From: Neoechinorhynchus agilis | Lineage: Eukaryota > Acanthocephala | Assembly (NCBI GenBank): GCA_051530055.1 | Contig: CM121341.1 | Location: 10,974,001-11,038,000, forward strand | Length of the DNA: 64,000 bases | Reading direction: 5' to 3' | Part shown: positions 10,810 through 22,499 of the stretch, piece by piece | Numbering within the stretch: the stretch's first letter is position 1 | Layout: each line of letters opens with the position of its first letter | Position numbers and translations under genes: made by a program | The notes under the pieces: model-generated | What the model was told of the DNA's origin: nothing | The model's input: the letters and a program-made list of their open reading frames with translations, nothing else | Database searches by the model: none

Positions 10810-13280
10810 CTAGCCTGTATCGAGATTTTCAGGTTCAAAGAGAATTCTAACAAAGGACGGTTTGAGTGTTGAGACTCGTGTCCTGGCTCCCAGTGTATAA
10901 GAATGGACGGTATTGCAAAAGGAAAATCTCATAAACGTTTCTCAGCTAAACTTGTTGTTTCGTGGCACTTGTTGGTTTTTATCTGAACAAGACGGTGTGG
11001 TTCAATGAATATGGAAAACGAAGTGCAACAGAAGGTGGATGTTCTGAGAAGAACATAAAGTAAAAGAATGAGACGTAACGGAAGTACGCACATTCTGTTG
11101 GTTCAATCACTAAGAATTCTAGTTTTCACACGTGATTATTAATGCTCTGTGTTAGTCCGAATGCATTTTCTACAATGAGCTATTAATAATCACAACTAAA
11201 TACAACATTATCAATTGTTGAAGGCTAAGCAAAACATTAGAAAATTACGCGATAATTTCCCAAACTTTAGCCTTTTGTAGACCGTTAAAAACAACCTTCA
11301 CCTTATTTTCTCTATGGTACTGAATATTCAATCAATCGTCACTTTTGAACTTGACGGCAAACATATTAGTTGTTTGAACAAGAAAAAGAAGCAAACGTTT
11401 TACCTGTACCGCATACTCGGTTCCTGTGTTCAACAAAGAGCTTTAATCATCACCTACATTTTTAAACGCGCCCAATTCCATTACGAACATTAAAAATGTA
11501 TAAATAGCAAATTTTTATAAATATTGGAGCAAAAAGGGGGGGGACATGCGCTTGCTTTTCAATTTGATAACCAAAAGCTATTGATTCGCTTGAATCTGTC
11601 TTAAAAAACTGGCCTAGTTAACGTTTTATAATGCTTTTTAAATGCTAAGTACAAGAAAGGATTTAACACGATTTAAATGTTTATGGTTTGGGAATTATAT
11701 CCACTAGGTTTTTTTAGAGATCGATTTTCTAGTTCGGAAAAGATCACGACTGAGAGACAGTACCAAAGTTCTGGACTGTTAGTGGGAGGGGATTAAGCCG
11801 TTTGCATTAGATTGCTCTTAAAGGGACTGTAGCGCTAGACTTCAACCGGTGTAATGGTTAAGATGCAGGTATTTCTTAGATCTACTCAGAGGTTATGAAT
11901 TCACCCATTTTTTCTATTAGTAACGTTCGTATCCTTAATTTAAAAGAAAATCTAATGATTTAAACTTTAATGACCGCGTGAAACCTCCATTAAAATGAGG
12001 ATTGAGACGGCGCATTTTGGAGTGCAGGAATGGAAAAATTATTTAAAATGCTTCTCTTTTGAACGTAGTAAACGATAAATGTTCCGATCCGCTTTTTTAT
12101 ATGGCAATATTCCATTTTTTGAAGCGAAATCTATTTCTTATACTTAAGATTAATATTTCGATAGATTGAAAATATGCCAGTAATCATCGAGAGAGAGAGA
12201 AAATCCTTGAAGATGGTGGAGTTCAAGAGATGTGGTGGTGATCATAATCCCCATTCCGTGGATAGAAAATATTTTATTGAGATACTTCGAGAGGAGGAAG
12301 TCTTATTAATCTATCAACAAACTAAATTGCAAAAAAATAAAATATGTTTTATCCGTTGGATTATGATCACAACATCTCCGATTTGAAAAGTGAATTTCTT
12401 CAACTCATATCATTCATGATTTTAAATTTCGTTGGAACACGTCTTACAGCCGAAGAAAGCCGTCTAAACCTCAATAGATTTCCACGTTCCGTTAAAGTCT
12501 GAAAAGCCCATTTGAAAATAAAAACGGATTACAGATTCTAGTAATCTAAAGTGCAAAGCATCCAATAAAAGTAACAATTTCTGCCGTAAGTGATACGGTC
12601 CGACGGATTTCAACAAATTAAAAAATGAAGAATTAAGTTAAAGGTAAGTGCTCCATATTCTCTGGAAGACAGGTTTCGAACGTATTGATTGATTCCTTTA
12701 TTTTGGTACTTGTCTAATTGAAAAATATAAACTGTGACTTTCAACTTTATGGATCACAAAAAAGTAAAAGCCCGAAGATAGGAAGTGATTCAATAAGTTG
12801 AAACGTCTACCGTTCTCCCTATTGAAAACACTAACGACTCGGTTAAAACTCTCATTGATAATTTCTCGAGAATTAGTGTTATGGTGGAAAATGCGGTAGA
12901 TTTTTTAGCAATGACGTTACTCGTGGAGGTTACACTTTGTTACGAAAAATTAGGTTTTTTTTCACTGAGTTGATGTTGTTTGTGAGTTTTTATAATAGGT
13001 GAAAAATCCAGTCATGGTTTAATATAAGACGAGACTTCTCGAAGAATGTCACTTTAAAAATAGTTAAATTTTGGTCACAAAGATTGTTGTGTTTCTCGTT
13101 CAAAAATACTTTGTTGAACCTCGAGTCTTAACTTTTAAACTTAAAAGCACAATAAGATTTGTAGTTGATTTATACCGATCGCTTTATCCATTTTTCTTCA
13201 CTCTTTAAAAATTTATCAAATGGATTTTATTAATAGTGATTACAATCCTTTTTATTGATATTTGGCGTAATTAAAGAATT
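10810..13280. other. Long non-coding stretch
   Basis: Nothing that I would call a gene. A tRNA-like fragment sits at 11843-11906 (GTGTAATGGTTAAGATGCAGG like an A box, GGTTATGAATTC like a B box) but the arms do not fold into a full cloverleaf, so it is probably a tRNA-derived repeat. The region next to 10804 should hold the TRPM promoter. The only longer open frames, such as 12174-12386, look random. Confidence 0.5.
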
Positions 13281-13370
13281 ATTACACTTTCGGTGAGAAT
13301 AATCCCGGTCATTACATATTTTATTTATTAAATATGTAATGACCGGGATTATTCTCACCGAAAGTGTAAT
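13281..13370. repeat. Perfect 41-bp-arm hairpin
   Basis: Arms 13281-13321 and 13330-13370 are exact reverse complements with an 8-nt loop (TATTTATT). The core of each arm, GGTGAGAATAATCCCGGTCA, is shared with the arms of the elements at 1.18 and 18.3 kb. The flank after the right arm (CCCGAAGGACTTTCTATCGATG) recurs after the 18.3-kb element and near 25.12 kb, so this is the end of a repeated element family. Confidence 0.9.
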
Positions 13371-13404
13371 TTTATTATCCCGAAGGACTTTCTATCGATG
13401 GTTA

Positions 13405-13465
13405 AAGAATTATAGATTAATTTAATTAATTTTCGGCCTGAGCGTGGGCCTTCTTCAGATATTGT
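13405..13465 (-). ncRNA. Hammerhead-like stem-loop core (candidate)
   Basis: Minus strand: ACAATAT, then CTGAAGA (13452-13458), a GGCC...GGCC stem with an 8-nt loop, GAAA (13431-13434), a second hairpin ATTAA/TTAAT, then CT and ATAATTC. This follows the order of a type I hammerhead ribozyme: stem I, CUGANGA, stem II, GAAA, stem III, UH, stem I. Against it: one extra A lies between CUGAAGA and stem II, the A15.1-U16.1 pair would be A-C, and stem I is only about three pairs. Penelope-like elements are known to carry hammerhead motifs, and such an element lies next to it. Confidence 0.4.
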
Positions 13466-13496
13466 TTCGTCTTGAAAATATAATTCATTGTTATTT

Positions 13497-14150
13497 GTTG
13501 ATAGGAGAGATAAATGAAATTAAGATTTTATTGGATATTTCGATCCACTATCTCGGATCTTCTTCAGCGATCTAAAACACATATAACAGGGATTCTCAAT
13601 TCACGCGTCACATAACATCCGGCGGGAGTCGCATCCTTAATTTGAAATCAGGTTTATTGCCCTCGAACGTTTCGAACCTATTTATAAGGATTCGATGATA
13701 ATACGTTCGAAACGCCGACCATTGCAAACTAGTGTTGTAGCGGCACTAAAATCTTGCGAACAGGTCTATGTGGGGCAGACCAACAATTTCACCCGACGGA
13801 TGAAGAAGCACGAATCATCAGTTGTTCGCAACACGGACATTAGTTTCGAGGTGGTGGCCCATGCAAAAAACACAGGCCACACTATTGATTTTAGTGCCGC
13901 TACAACACTAGTTTGCAATGGTCGGCGTTTCGAACGTATTATCATCGAATCCTTATAAATAGGTTCGAAACGTTCGAGGGCAATAAACCTGATTTCAAAT
14001 TAAGGATGCGACTCCCGCCGGATGTTATGAGACGCGATAATTGAGAATCCCTGTGTATATGTGTTTTAGATCGCTGAAGAAGATCCGAGATAGTGGATCG
14101 AAATATCCAATAAAATCTTAATCTCATTTATCTCTCCTATCAACAAATAA
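13497..14150. mobile_element. Penelope-like element remnant in an inverted repeat (GIY-YIG)
   Basis: Between 13695 and 13958 the + strand reads VYVGQTNNFTRRMKKHESS, then VVAHAKNTGHTIDF and RFERIIIESL. This is the GIY-YIG endonuclease module at the C-terminus of Penelope-like retroelements (GIY variant VYVGQT, the R in FTRRMKKH, H-TGH-IDF, final E). The whole is a palindrome: about 13500-13757 is the reverse complement of about 13882-14150, with a 125-bp spacer holding the YVGQT half of the domain. So two 5'-truncated 3' ends face each other. Each arm carries CTGAAGA, a GATCC/GGATC stem and GAAA. The reverse transcriptase is absent. Confidence 0.8.
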
Positions 14151-14164
14151 AATTGTTTCGTCTG

Positions 14165-15080
14165 TCCAGCCACACCCGAGTTTTGCAGAAGCTACACTCA
14201 CCATGTACTATTCTACATACCTGAAGAGGTCTGCATGGAGACGAAAATTCGTACTAATAAATCAGTCATCGGGGAAGTTAATAAGGTTGCAACTATCAAT
14301 AAATTGTTAAATCTTAGTGGATGTCACACTTGGTATCATATGGATCAATTTGTTGGCACACCAATCATCTCATTAGCGGTAGATTCCATTTCAACCTTTC
14401 GCTTATTTGACATATACAGCTGCTTCAAACACTAACAAATCATTCTCGTTTATAAAAAAAACCCAGCACGGTTTATCCGTCAATAATATTTCTTGGATAG
14501 GTGCTCTGAGATCTCGAAATGTCTAAATTAAGTTTTACGCGGATGCAGCCGTGCTATTACGGAATTCTGAAAATATGCATGCAGTCTTGTTGGATCGCAA
14601 TTAAAGACTCACATTTCGTTCGTGTTTTAACGCTGATAATTAATCCGGATACATCCCTTAACATCCATTAACACCACTTTCTCGGTTCTCAAAAAGTGTA
14701 TTTCGCTTATTCTTGAAATCTTTTTATTTCAAACTCATAAATTGAAAAGGTGAAGCAATGTATTTTGCGTTTTGAACATATGTATATATATTGGCAATTG
14801 ATAAGTGAACAATTGAGCTTGATTCCTCTGAACACCAATGATGCATATCTATCAACAATAATCTTCAATTTATCGCTAATTCTCTAATGTTGGATTCCTT
14901 GTTAGGGATGTAAATTATTCTTAATTTTTTGCGAATCGCGGATATTTTGAGCTTTTTGTGTTCTGTGTTTTGAATCTATACTCAACCTTAATCGAATATA
15001 TCCAAATAAAAGCTAGAATCGGTCAGTGGTCCAGTTAAGCAAAACAAAAATTCTTATACATTATATTAAAATGATACATA
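14165..15080. other. Non-coding stretch
   Basis: AT-rich DNA with no supported gene; the 66-codon open frame at 14235 has no recognisable features. It probably includes the 3' flank of the coiled-coil gene that ends at 15081. Confidence 0.45.
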
Positions 15081-15976
15081 TTAAAAACATAAGCTTTCAG
15101 ATTTGTGTAAGTTATTTTGGTACGCTTGCAATTGAACTTTTAGTCTTTCATTTTCTGACTTTAGATGCGCAATCTCGGAATGTGCGTTTTCCAACATAAT
15201 ACAAAGTTCCTAGTGATTCAGAATATACGTTTAACGAGTTCAAAAAATAAATATTTACCTGTTCTTTTGGTGGGTTGTTTATATATGATTGTATATGTTG
15301 AACGCCTTCCTTGAGTTTCTTGAGGTAAATTGAGATTTGCCTGTTAATAAAAACTATTTTGTTTAGTCCTTATGAATTCCGGTGCCTGTAAACAGTTTCA
15401 AACGAACCGGAGAAACCTAGATTTAGAAAATCCCAAAAAACCACTGAAATTTAAAAATGTGAAATACTCGATCAGCATTGGATTCTTCGAGCAAATGTCA
15501 TCGATTGCTAAGATCCTCGACATGCTGATAAAATTGTTTGCAAAAAAGACTCACTCTTTTTCCGTTGGATTTAGTTTCTCTGAACACTTCTCAGTATTGA
15601 TGGCCGCGTCCCGTGCGAACTGTTTAAAATTATCACACTCTAACGTCGTTGTAGTTCCAGCAATTGGTACGGCGGTCATATTAGACGAGGCATCGATTGA
15701 GCACGCTATTTTGGCGCTTGAATCATCTCTAGTAATCGATTCTACATTCAAGGCACGGCATTGTTCAAATGGTTGATGTTTCTGCTGCATTTGTCTGATT
15801 GCATCCCTGGCACTTTTTGTCTTCCTCAAGAAAGCCCCGACTGGTAGTGAATTGCTTCTTCTAGACGACCTAGGTCGCTCCTTTTCATTAGAGTCCTTTG
15901 AACTGAAGAATTTCTCTAGTGCCTGCATGTATTTTACTGCTCTCAAATGCATTTTGCCTTCCTTTTCGTTTTTCAC
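15081..15976 (-). CDS. Coiled-coil protein, unknown (5' end open)
   Basis: Four exons fit with consistent phase: 15555-15976, 15417-15524, 15259-15340 and 15081-15209, giving about 246 residues. Donors and acceptors are canonical (GTGAGT/ATCAG, GTTTCT/AACAG, GTAAAT/CACTAG). Exon 1 is rich in Lys, Arg and Ser (AVKYMQALEKFFSSK, then RPRSSRRSNSLP and a FLRKTKSARDAIRQMQQKHQP helix). The last two exons form a coiled coil (QISIYLKKLKEG, ELCIMLENAHSEIAHLKSENERLK). The block begins right after a CTACAG acceptor, so either an upstream exon or trans-splicing supplies the 5' end; the first usable Met is in KMHLRAVKY. I recognise no family. The correct phase at every junction is the main reason to believe it. 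Confidence 0.6.
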
Positions 15977-15989
15977 CTGTAGCAAGCTG

Positions 15990-17690
15990 ACAAAGATTTA
16001 TCTACGTTCTTCGAGACTGTTAGATAGGAGAGGAGCTTAGATCGTTGAGTGGAGAAAGAGTGCTTGAGAGCACGCTGAAACCGTGCTATGAAATAAAGAA
16101 CATTAAAAGCGATGGTGCAATTGTCTATACTCTGGCTGTGAGGAAAAAATCTTCAAGCATAGTGTGGTCGCATGCTATCATGTTATGTATTTGAAAAAGA
16201 AAGATGAGAGCTGATCATAAAAGAAATATCGACGTACTGAAAAGTGACCAAAAAGTTCACACATCATTGGCTAATTTTCAATAAAGGAAATGTGCCATTC
16301 GACATTGAAAATGTCGGTATGTGGGGGGAGGTATCGGATTATATGATTAGAAGTGTATTTTTTTTATTAAATACATTATGCGAACTTTGTCGGGTTTTTT
16401 GGAACTGATGATAGATTCGACGAGGTTGGTCGAACTTTACCGTGTGAACACCCAAATAAAACTTCCATTCGACATTCGCTTATTAGGAAACCTCCTGCTC
16501 ACGCAGAACTCAAAATAAGCTCCAGATGATTGTGGCGAATCCAATCCACTGAATATCAAATTGTGAAAAATACTCGCACCATATTTTTGAACCCATGAAC
16601 TTAAAATCGCACTTCAACGAACATTCGGAGTTAATATTTTGAAGAGCTGAGTGCGAATTTACAGTACGTAGGAAAACGTACTGATTAAATGAAATCTGGA
16701 TTCATATAATTTCACGGTAGATATTTTGGTTAAATAAAGAGAGCTAAAGATTCTAGAATCTACCTTAATGAAAACAACACAGGTCTAATGAAAGTTTTGT
16801 GCGCATTCTCAGTCAGCACCGTATTTTTCACAGAAAAAGAAATCTTTTTCGTTGATATTTTGCTAATGAGAACTGCCAAAATGACAGATAAATTTATGTC
16901 ACGGCATGCGGGTTGTCTCAACTTCGGTACGAATCTGTACAACCAAGTGAGATATTTCAACCCCGGAGTTATGCATTCCGCTAAATAGGTCTTTTGACCT
17001 TAGAAGGCATTCTTTTAATTTATAAATAAACCTTAAATCGAAAATAAAAGCCAACGAGTTTCCTCTTGTTTACGAACGGAACTAAAGGATCAGAATGCCA
17101 TTTAAGCTATCTATTCAAAAAGTTGAATCTAAGCGTGGAAATCCCTTGTAGTGGTTGACCCACTGTTTCAGCTTTCTCTTTCATACCAAATGGTACTTCT
17201 ACAACTTCCGGGCAATCATCATACTTTTCGAACGTACTTACAGATCTCGGGCAGAGCCAGACAAGTCAAGAGGTTCTATAAACAGACCATTTTAGCAGCT
17301 CACATTCATTAAAAATTAACTCCAGTGTTCGGGTCTCTTGCGTCATTCAATAACAATGTAAGTGTTCAAACAAAGTGTCAAACATTCACGGTTTCCATCG
17401 GGTTATTACAAGATGAGGGGAGATGTTCTACTCAACAGATCGAGAAGTGCTTGGTCTCCATTGTTAGATTTTTACAATAACTTGACATTTCAGGTGCTAG
17501 GTCGAGGTGAATGCTGTTCCAAACGTGTTATCATCTCAAGAACCATTGGATTGCTTGCAGGTTGATTTTATCATTAAAGAGCAACATCTTTATGCTGATA
17601 GAACTATCCATACCATACAATTTGTCTAAATCTTTTTGTAATCCAATTATTTTTAATAACATACGAAGTCACAGATAGGAACGGTATTTT
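15990..17690. other. Non-coding stretch
   Basis: No gene or recognisable repeat beyond short homopolymer runs. The open frames at 15852, 16760, 16788 and 17362 are short and lack codon bias or motifs. Confidence 0.45.
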
Positions 17691-17699
17691 AATCGCAGC

Positions 17700-18180
17700 G
17701 TCAATCACGACTCAGCTTGCACCCATAATACTGACGGCGTTCCCTCGCTGGACAGCCGCTATATTTATCTTATGAAGAAAATCTTACTCTTGTGGTCGCT
17801 TCCTACATTCGACGCCCCAATTTATTGCATAGTTTAAGGGCCGACCGACCCGAATGGCACGAAATCGTGATAATTGTCCCAATCCAACGTATTTAGCCAC
17901 CATTCTTTTCCGTCGCGCATGTTGCACCTCCCGGTACCGAAGTGCTGGTAGCGAATCGACACACTTGGCGTCCCAGACTAGGCATTTTTGCTTGCCGCCA
18001 TAAGTAAAATTATCATGTCATCCGGTCGCTTACCTGCTAAGCAGAATGGATACCCGGACTAGAGGATATTAGGAACGTGGAAGGAGTTCAAGGCCATGCT
18101 GATGATAGCGTTGAGCTCAGTGCGTCTTGCGAAGCGGCCACTCCACCGTCTGTATACCATTCAATGTCGTCCAGACTAAT
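17700..18180 (-). mobile_element. LINE 3'-end fragment (endonuclease-like tail), decayed
   Basis: The minus strand is a heavily mutated copy of the same retroelement tail that is readable at 23.63-24.21 kb: a Cys/His segment, a region like RALNS-FLTS.YPLV, then an ACGGAAAAGAATGG region matching the GKRPD..VFPW part, and a final AVQRGNA-like stretch near 17735. No frame stays open. Confidence 0.45.
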
Positions 18181-18277
18181 CAACATTGGAACCACACCAG
18201 CATTTGTGTAGGACAATCCAAATCCGACTGCTTGTAGTCATTTTCTCAATGCTCTCAATCGAAGCTACCATTTCACT

Positions 18278-18434
18278 AAAAGTATACTTTTGGTGAAAAT
18301 AATCCCGGTCATAACCTATTTGATTTATTTGAAATATTTTGCGAGGTAACCTCGCCTCATCAGTCATTGCTTGTAATTTTTTTCAACTGAGAATGCTTCT
18401 ATGACCGGGATCATTTTCACCAAAAGTATACTTT
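18278..18434 (-). repeat. Hairpin element with CTGATGA stem-loop in its spacer
   Basis: Arms 18278-18313 and 18400-18434 are reverse complements with one mismatch (AAAGTATACTTTTGGTG, then AAAATRATCCCGGTCATA). The spacer on the minus strand reads CAGTTGAAAAAAATTACAAG, CAATGA, then CTGATGA (18357-18363), a perfect GCGAGG/CCTCGC stem and AAAA where related copies have GAAA. The element at 1.18-1.27 kb is its relative. Confidence 0.75.
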
Positions 18435-18439
18435 GATTA

Positions 18440-18811
18440 ACCCGAAGGATTTTCTTTGTCGATGATTTCAGTAAAACTTTGCATAAATCGTTTCGGGGCT
18501 GTACAATTTGATTATAAATATACAGTCACCTTTAATATCCGTTCTCGTGAATTGCTTCTTCTTTTGTACCAATCGCATTACTAACAAAATATCCAGTTTG
18601 ATAAAACTCGCAATGAATATTGCCATCACTGACGATATGAAGGAACCAATACATCCCTTTCATCCTCTTTTCACTACCAACAAAGCAGGTTTTTTATCAC
18701 AAATCCCGATTGTAGTATCAAAGTTTGGCAAATACAACGATTAATCGCTCTTCTAAAATCAATGTCAATTCTAATTTTCGCTGGTCGGCTGATCATTCAT
18801 TTATTGTTAAA
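18440..18811. other. Non-coding stretch
   Basis: Starts with the repeat flank CCCGAAGGATTTTCTTTGTC also found at 13.38 and 25.12 kb. The rest is the 3' flank of the gamma-glutamyl hydrolase gene. No gene seen. Confidence 0.5.
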
Positions 18812-20578
18812 TCACATAGGTTTAACGTCCTCCAAGTTCACATTTGAAACCATCTTTTCAATTACGTGCAAGTCTTCACGGGCCATTTCTTCGTCGCTTT
18901 TTGAATCGTCGAAAATGTAGCATTCCATGAAATGTGAAGTGGTAGCCGTAAAGGACGCATGATAGGTATAACTAAGCAATTGGAAGTTCTCTAATTTGAA
19001 TTTATGAGTGCATTGATAAGCTGAAATGGAATTCTAGTGGAATTCTAACAAACGACGATTACCTTTATCGAGAAAATGATTGATTAAATACTGCGCGCAT
19101 TTTACGCTGTCCCTTGATCTCGTCAATGTGTCGCGGCTCCATTCAAATAGCGGTTTTTCGGGATGCCACTGAATGGCATAAAACGGCCAGTTTCTCGCTT
19201 TAATGAAATATTCAATAGTAGTATAGATTTTAAAACAACTGATAACCTTCGGCGAATGCAATGTAAGACCGTTTTTTATCTTTATCTTTACTCATTGCGC
19301 CAACACGGAAAGTATTCTTCAGTGATTTATCGTTTTCATAGGTCTAAAATTTAAAAGTTGCATGTTGACTTATGGAACGAAATCACAATCAGAGACCTCC
19401 ATTCGAACACAGTATTGGTGATTGTTGTAACAAATATCCTCGCTTAATATTTTGCTCTCTAATTCGACGGGTAAATTCTTCAACATTTGACAGTTATCCC
19501 AGTCTTCAGCTTTTATGAGAGAGGTATTGTAATCCAAACCTCTACAGCGACTCAGTGGATTCTTGTCGGATGCCAAGTACAATAACTGCTCAAATCCTAG
19601 ACAAATCCCCATTATTGGAAATACGATACCTTTTTCATTAGCCTATATTTGGAAAAGTAGTTTTATTCTTGTTGCGGCAACAATTGAGAACGAATTAACA
19701 AATCAAAAGGGCACTTTGTGACCATTTGAAAATCTATACAATTTAAAAAAGGCGTGAATCGCTATGCAACCCTACTATTGATTCTATTGATCACTTTATA
19801 TTGAGCATAAGGAATTCCTAGATGTTATTGGTAAGGCATTAGAGCTTCTTTAAAGATTTTGGCGTTTTTTAAGCTGATTTTTTTGAAATCAATCTTATTA
19901 AAAACAAAAGATAGATAGGCCAGATTTGGCGGTAGGAGAATATGCATTACAATTTTTGTCAGGTTTTACGACTCACAAATGCCAGCAAGACATAAATATG
20001 TCTTTTTTATTCTTTTGATTCGCTAAAAATCAAAAACTTAAAAATTCTTTCTTTTCTTAGTTTTCCAAACTCACCGGATTTAAGTTCACTGGCAAAACTA
20101 CCCAAAGAAAATCTTTTTCCCGAAGACAATAATAAAGGACTTAAAAATTTCTTTACTTAACTGTATTATTTTAGTTTACTAACCTCAATGGCCAAATGGT
20201 AGAATATTTTTGAAACCCTGGCGTATTCGGATTTTTCAATACACGCTCCACCGCCCGGCACCAAAACTCCATGAATGTTTTCAAAAATGTGCTTATAATA
20301 ATCGTCGTCTTTTTTGAGCCTAAAACTTTTTAACTGGGAGATGGAAACAAAATATTGAATTTACCTGATTAATAAAGCGATTCCACCAGCAGACTCGATG
20401 TATCGAACATACGACGCCGCTATATAAGAATAACTGGTAAGTTCAGGATAAACGCTTGTCGCTTCCTGTGCGATTACTCCTTCAATAAGCAATAGAATTT
20501 ATAAGTCTTTTAATCACTCTTACCAGTGACTAATGGCAGCCCTCGTGGTTTCGTTTGCTCTTTTTTATTATTGATCAT
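18812..20578 (-). CDS. GGH: Gamma-glutamyl hydrolase
   Basis: Seven exons join in phase: 20524-20578, 20365-20479, 20184-20319, 19397-19642, 19247-19343, 19063-19197 and 18812-19020, giving 330 residues, close to human GGH (318). The class I glutamine-amidotransferase-like core is clear: SYSYIAASYVRYIESAGG, GVLVPGGG, the nucleophile in FPIMGICLGFEQ (Cys116), and FYAIQWHPEKP with His228 and the adjacent Glu. The C-terminus SHFMECYIFDD matches the family end. The enzyme trims poly-gamma-glutamate from folates, usually in lysosomes or after secretion. The chosen start (MINNKKEQTKPRGLP) gives no signal peptide, unlike vertebrate GGH, so an upstream exon could be missing. Introns are 44-55 nt except the third, which is about 540 nt and contains no gene. 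Confidence 0.93.
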
Positions 20579-20639
20579 TGGTATCTAGCTCAAATGTTTC
20601 AAAATATGTTTCAGTCTTTTAAACGAACGCATTCTCGTT

Positions 20640-21245
20640 AGTCACTTGAAAGTGGCGAACATCAACAGTAACAAAAGGTACTAACGTAATGCAACGACTG
20701 AAATGTTACCCTACGAGTAAAGGGAAACGGAGTGGTTTATTCATTTTTTAAATCTCTGGACTCCAAAGTGTAAATAAAACATAATTTTAAGCCGCCTCAG
20801 TTGTTTCAAACGACTTTAACCTTTCCGTGATCATCAAAACGATTTGATTGTGACTTATGGGTTCATTAGACAACGGGCGATGGAAAAAAACAATTTTATC
20901 CCTTTCGTCTCGGCGGCGAGAAACGTGATAGATCGTCAACAGAGAGAAAGTTGCTTTGTATATCATCAGACGTCAATCAGAAATGTTAATTAATCGCAAA
21001 AAAGAATGATCAACTGCTTTGTCTACGGAGCATTTTTTACAGATTTTACTATTTCATAGATCGAGGGCTACTAATGTCAAAAGAAGCGCAAAATAAACTC
21101 AACAAACGTGACCATATTCTAAAATCAAAAACGATTTCTTCACGGTGAATGTGCTCTATAACGAAATGGGCCTCAACAAACCACCTTGATTGATTCGGAT
21201 TAACTCACGAAACCAAAAAGCTGCTCTTCTTAGTCAATTTAAAGA
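20640..21245. other. Intergenic region
   Basis: No gene or repeat recognised. It contains the 5' flank of the hydrolase gene and the 3' flank of RPS3. Confidence 0.5.
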
Positions 21246-22190
21246 TCACATATTAGGCGGAGGCGGTTGTTGCTCAGAATAGCCGTACATATCGCCTCTC
21301 GATTGTGAACTGGGAGTATAATAAGTTTCCTCAATTGATTGCACGGCGCTTATTCCTCCTCCTCCATAGGCCATTGGATCCATGTAAGCAGGTATCTGTC
21401 CTACGGTTTGTGGCATAAAAGGCATCGTAGACATTAGATCTTCAGGAATGCCTGATGGTTCTTCGTACTCTTGTTCAGGCTCTTTAAGGACGCAACCAGG
21501 TTGGTCATCGTCAAATTGGGATTGATCAGACTCTTTGGGTTCAACAATGCTGACGTGATCCGGCAGGGGTTTCTCGACGGAGAATCTGTTTGTTTTATCG
21601 AACGGGAGCATTATTTTCACCTTGATCCCAAGCATTCCTTGTCTTAGAAGAACATGCCGGACTGCGATTCGGACACATTCCCGAACAGGATTCCCGGAAT
21701 GGATCATAAGACCATCAATGAACTTCATAGACTTGGCTCGTTGACCTCGAAGCTTTCCGCTCACTGTAATCTCACAACCGCGAGCGCCGGCGTCCATGAT
21801 GAACCGAAGCACTCCGTAACAAGCTCGACGAACAGCAACGCCTTCGGTCAATTTGTATCGGAGACTCTCAGCTTGGGTTACAGCGCATAAACCACGGCAT
21901 TCTACTTTGCCAACGAGGACGTCGATGTTAGTCTGAGAAGTACGGAAGCGTTTTGCAAGCACACTGCTCAGCTCTCGAATCCGTCGACCCTTTTCGCCGA
22001 CTACTTGGGCGCTTCTTGTAGCTTTAATGATGATTTCGTACTTATTGGGAGTTCGACGAACATCAATTCCGGAAAAACCGTCTTGAGCAGATAATTCTCG
22101 TTTGAAGAATTCGTTCAACTCAGCACGAAATAGACCCTCCATTATGAATTTTCGTTTCAAAGTAACGTTTTGATCACTTAGATTGGACAT
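21246..22190 (-). CDS. RPS3: 40S ribosomal protein S3 (uS3) with long C-terminal tail
   Basis: A single-exon frame of 314 codons. Residues 1-215 match eukaryotic RPS3: [15 protein letters not shown], the KH domain with [12 protein letters not shown] (GEKG loop), [31 protein letters not shown] and [14 protein letters not shown], and [12 protein letters not shown]3 lies at the mRNA entry channel of the small subunit. Typical orthologues are about 240-250 aa; here the tail runs on for about 70 residues rich in Met, Pro, Gly, Tyr and Gln ([31 protein letters not shown]). A CTTTCTTCTG pyrimidine tract lies about 12 nt upstream of the ATG, fitting a ribosomal-protein start site. Confidence 0.97.
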   Translation of the reverse strand: MSNLSDQNVTLKRKFIMEGLFRAELNEFFKRELSAQDGFSGIDVRRTPNKYEIIIKATRSAQVVGEKGRRIRELSSVLAKRFRTSQTNIDVLVGKVECRGLCAVTQAESLRYKLTEGVAVRRACYGVLRFIMDAGARGCEITVSGKLRGQRAKSMKFIDGLMIHSGNPVRECVRIAVRHVLLRQGMLGIKVKIMLPFDKTNRFSVEKPLPDHVSIVEPKESDQSQFDDDQPGCVLKEPEQEYEEPSGIPEDLMSTMPFMPQTVGQIPAYMDPMAYGGGGISAVQSIEETYYTPSSQSRGDMYGYSEQQPPPPNM

Positions 22191-22348
22191 TTTATGGCAG
22201 AAGAAAGATAGCGTTCGAAAACGTAGAAACGAATAAGCGATAATAAATGCAGCACACGGAGGGACGAAAGAATCATAAGACTGTGACGAATGGTACGTTT
22301 GTTCATATTTTGAAGATGTTAATCATTTACTTTTTTATAGCGAAGTAT

Positions 22349-22463
22349 AATAATTAATTGATTGATTTGATAATTTTTGGCGTAGGCCTAGAAAACTTAC
22401 AAGCAATAGACTGAGGAAGGCCTACGCGAAGGCTGAAAATTATCAAATAAATCAATTAATTAT
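22349..22463 (+). repeat. Hairpin element with CTGAGGA stem-loop
   Basis: Arms 22349-22389 and 22418-22463 pair almost completely (ATTAATTGATTKATTTGATAAT plus GCGTAGGCCT). The spacer reads AACTTACAAGCAATAGA, then CTGAGGA (22411-22417); GAAA follows a GCCT/AGGC stem at 22435-22438. The spacer motif matches the elements at 18.3 and 22.7 kb although the arms do not. Confidence 0.75.
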
Positions 22464-22499
22464 GCTCATATTTTGTTTGGTGATTGAATAAATAGAGAT

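Noticed and set aside
11843-11906. Possible tRNA gene
   Set aside because: A and B box-like sequences are present but acceptor and anticodon stems do not pair; more likely a tRNA-derived repeat.
12174-12386. 70-codon open frame
   Set aside because: Low-complexity start, no homologue recognised, no splice signals.
13695-13958. A host GIY-YIG nuclease gene
   Set aside because: The frame lies inside a palindrome and matches the Penelope C-terminal module, so it is an element remnant.
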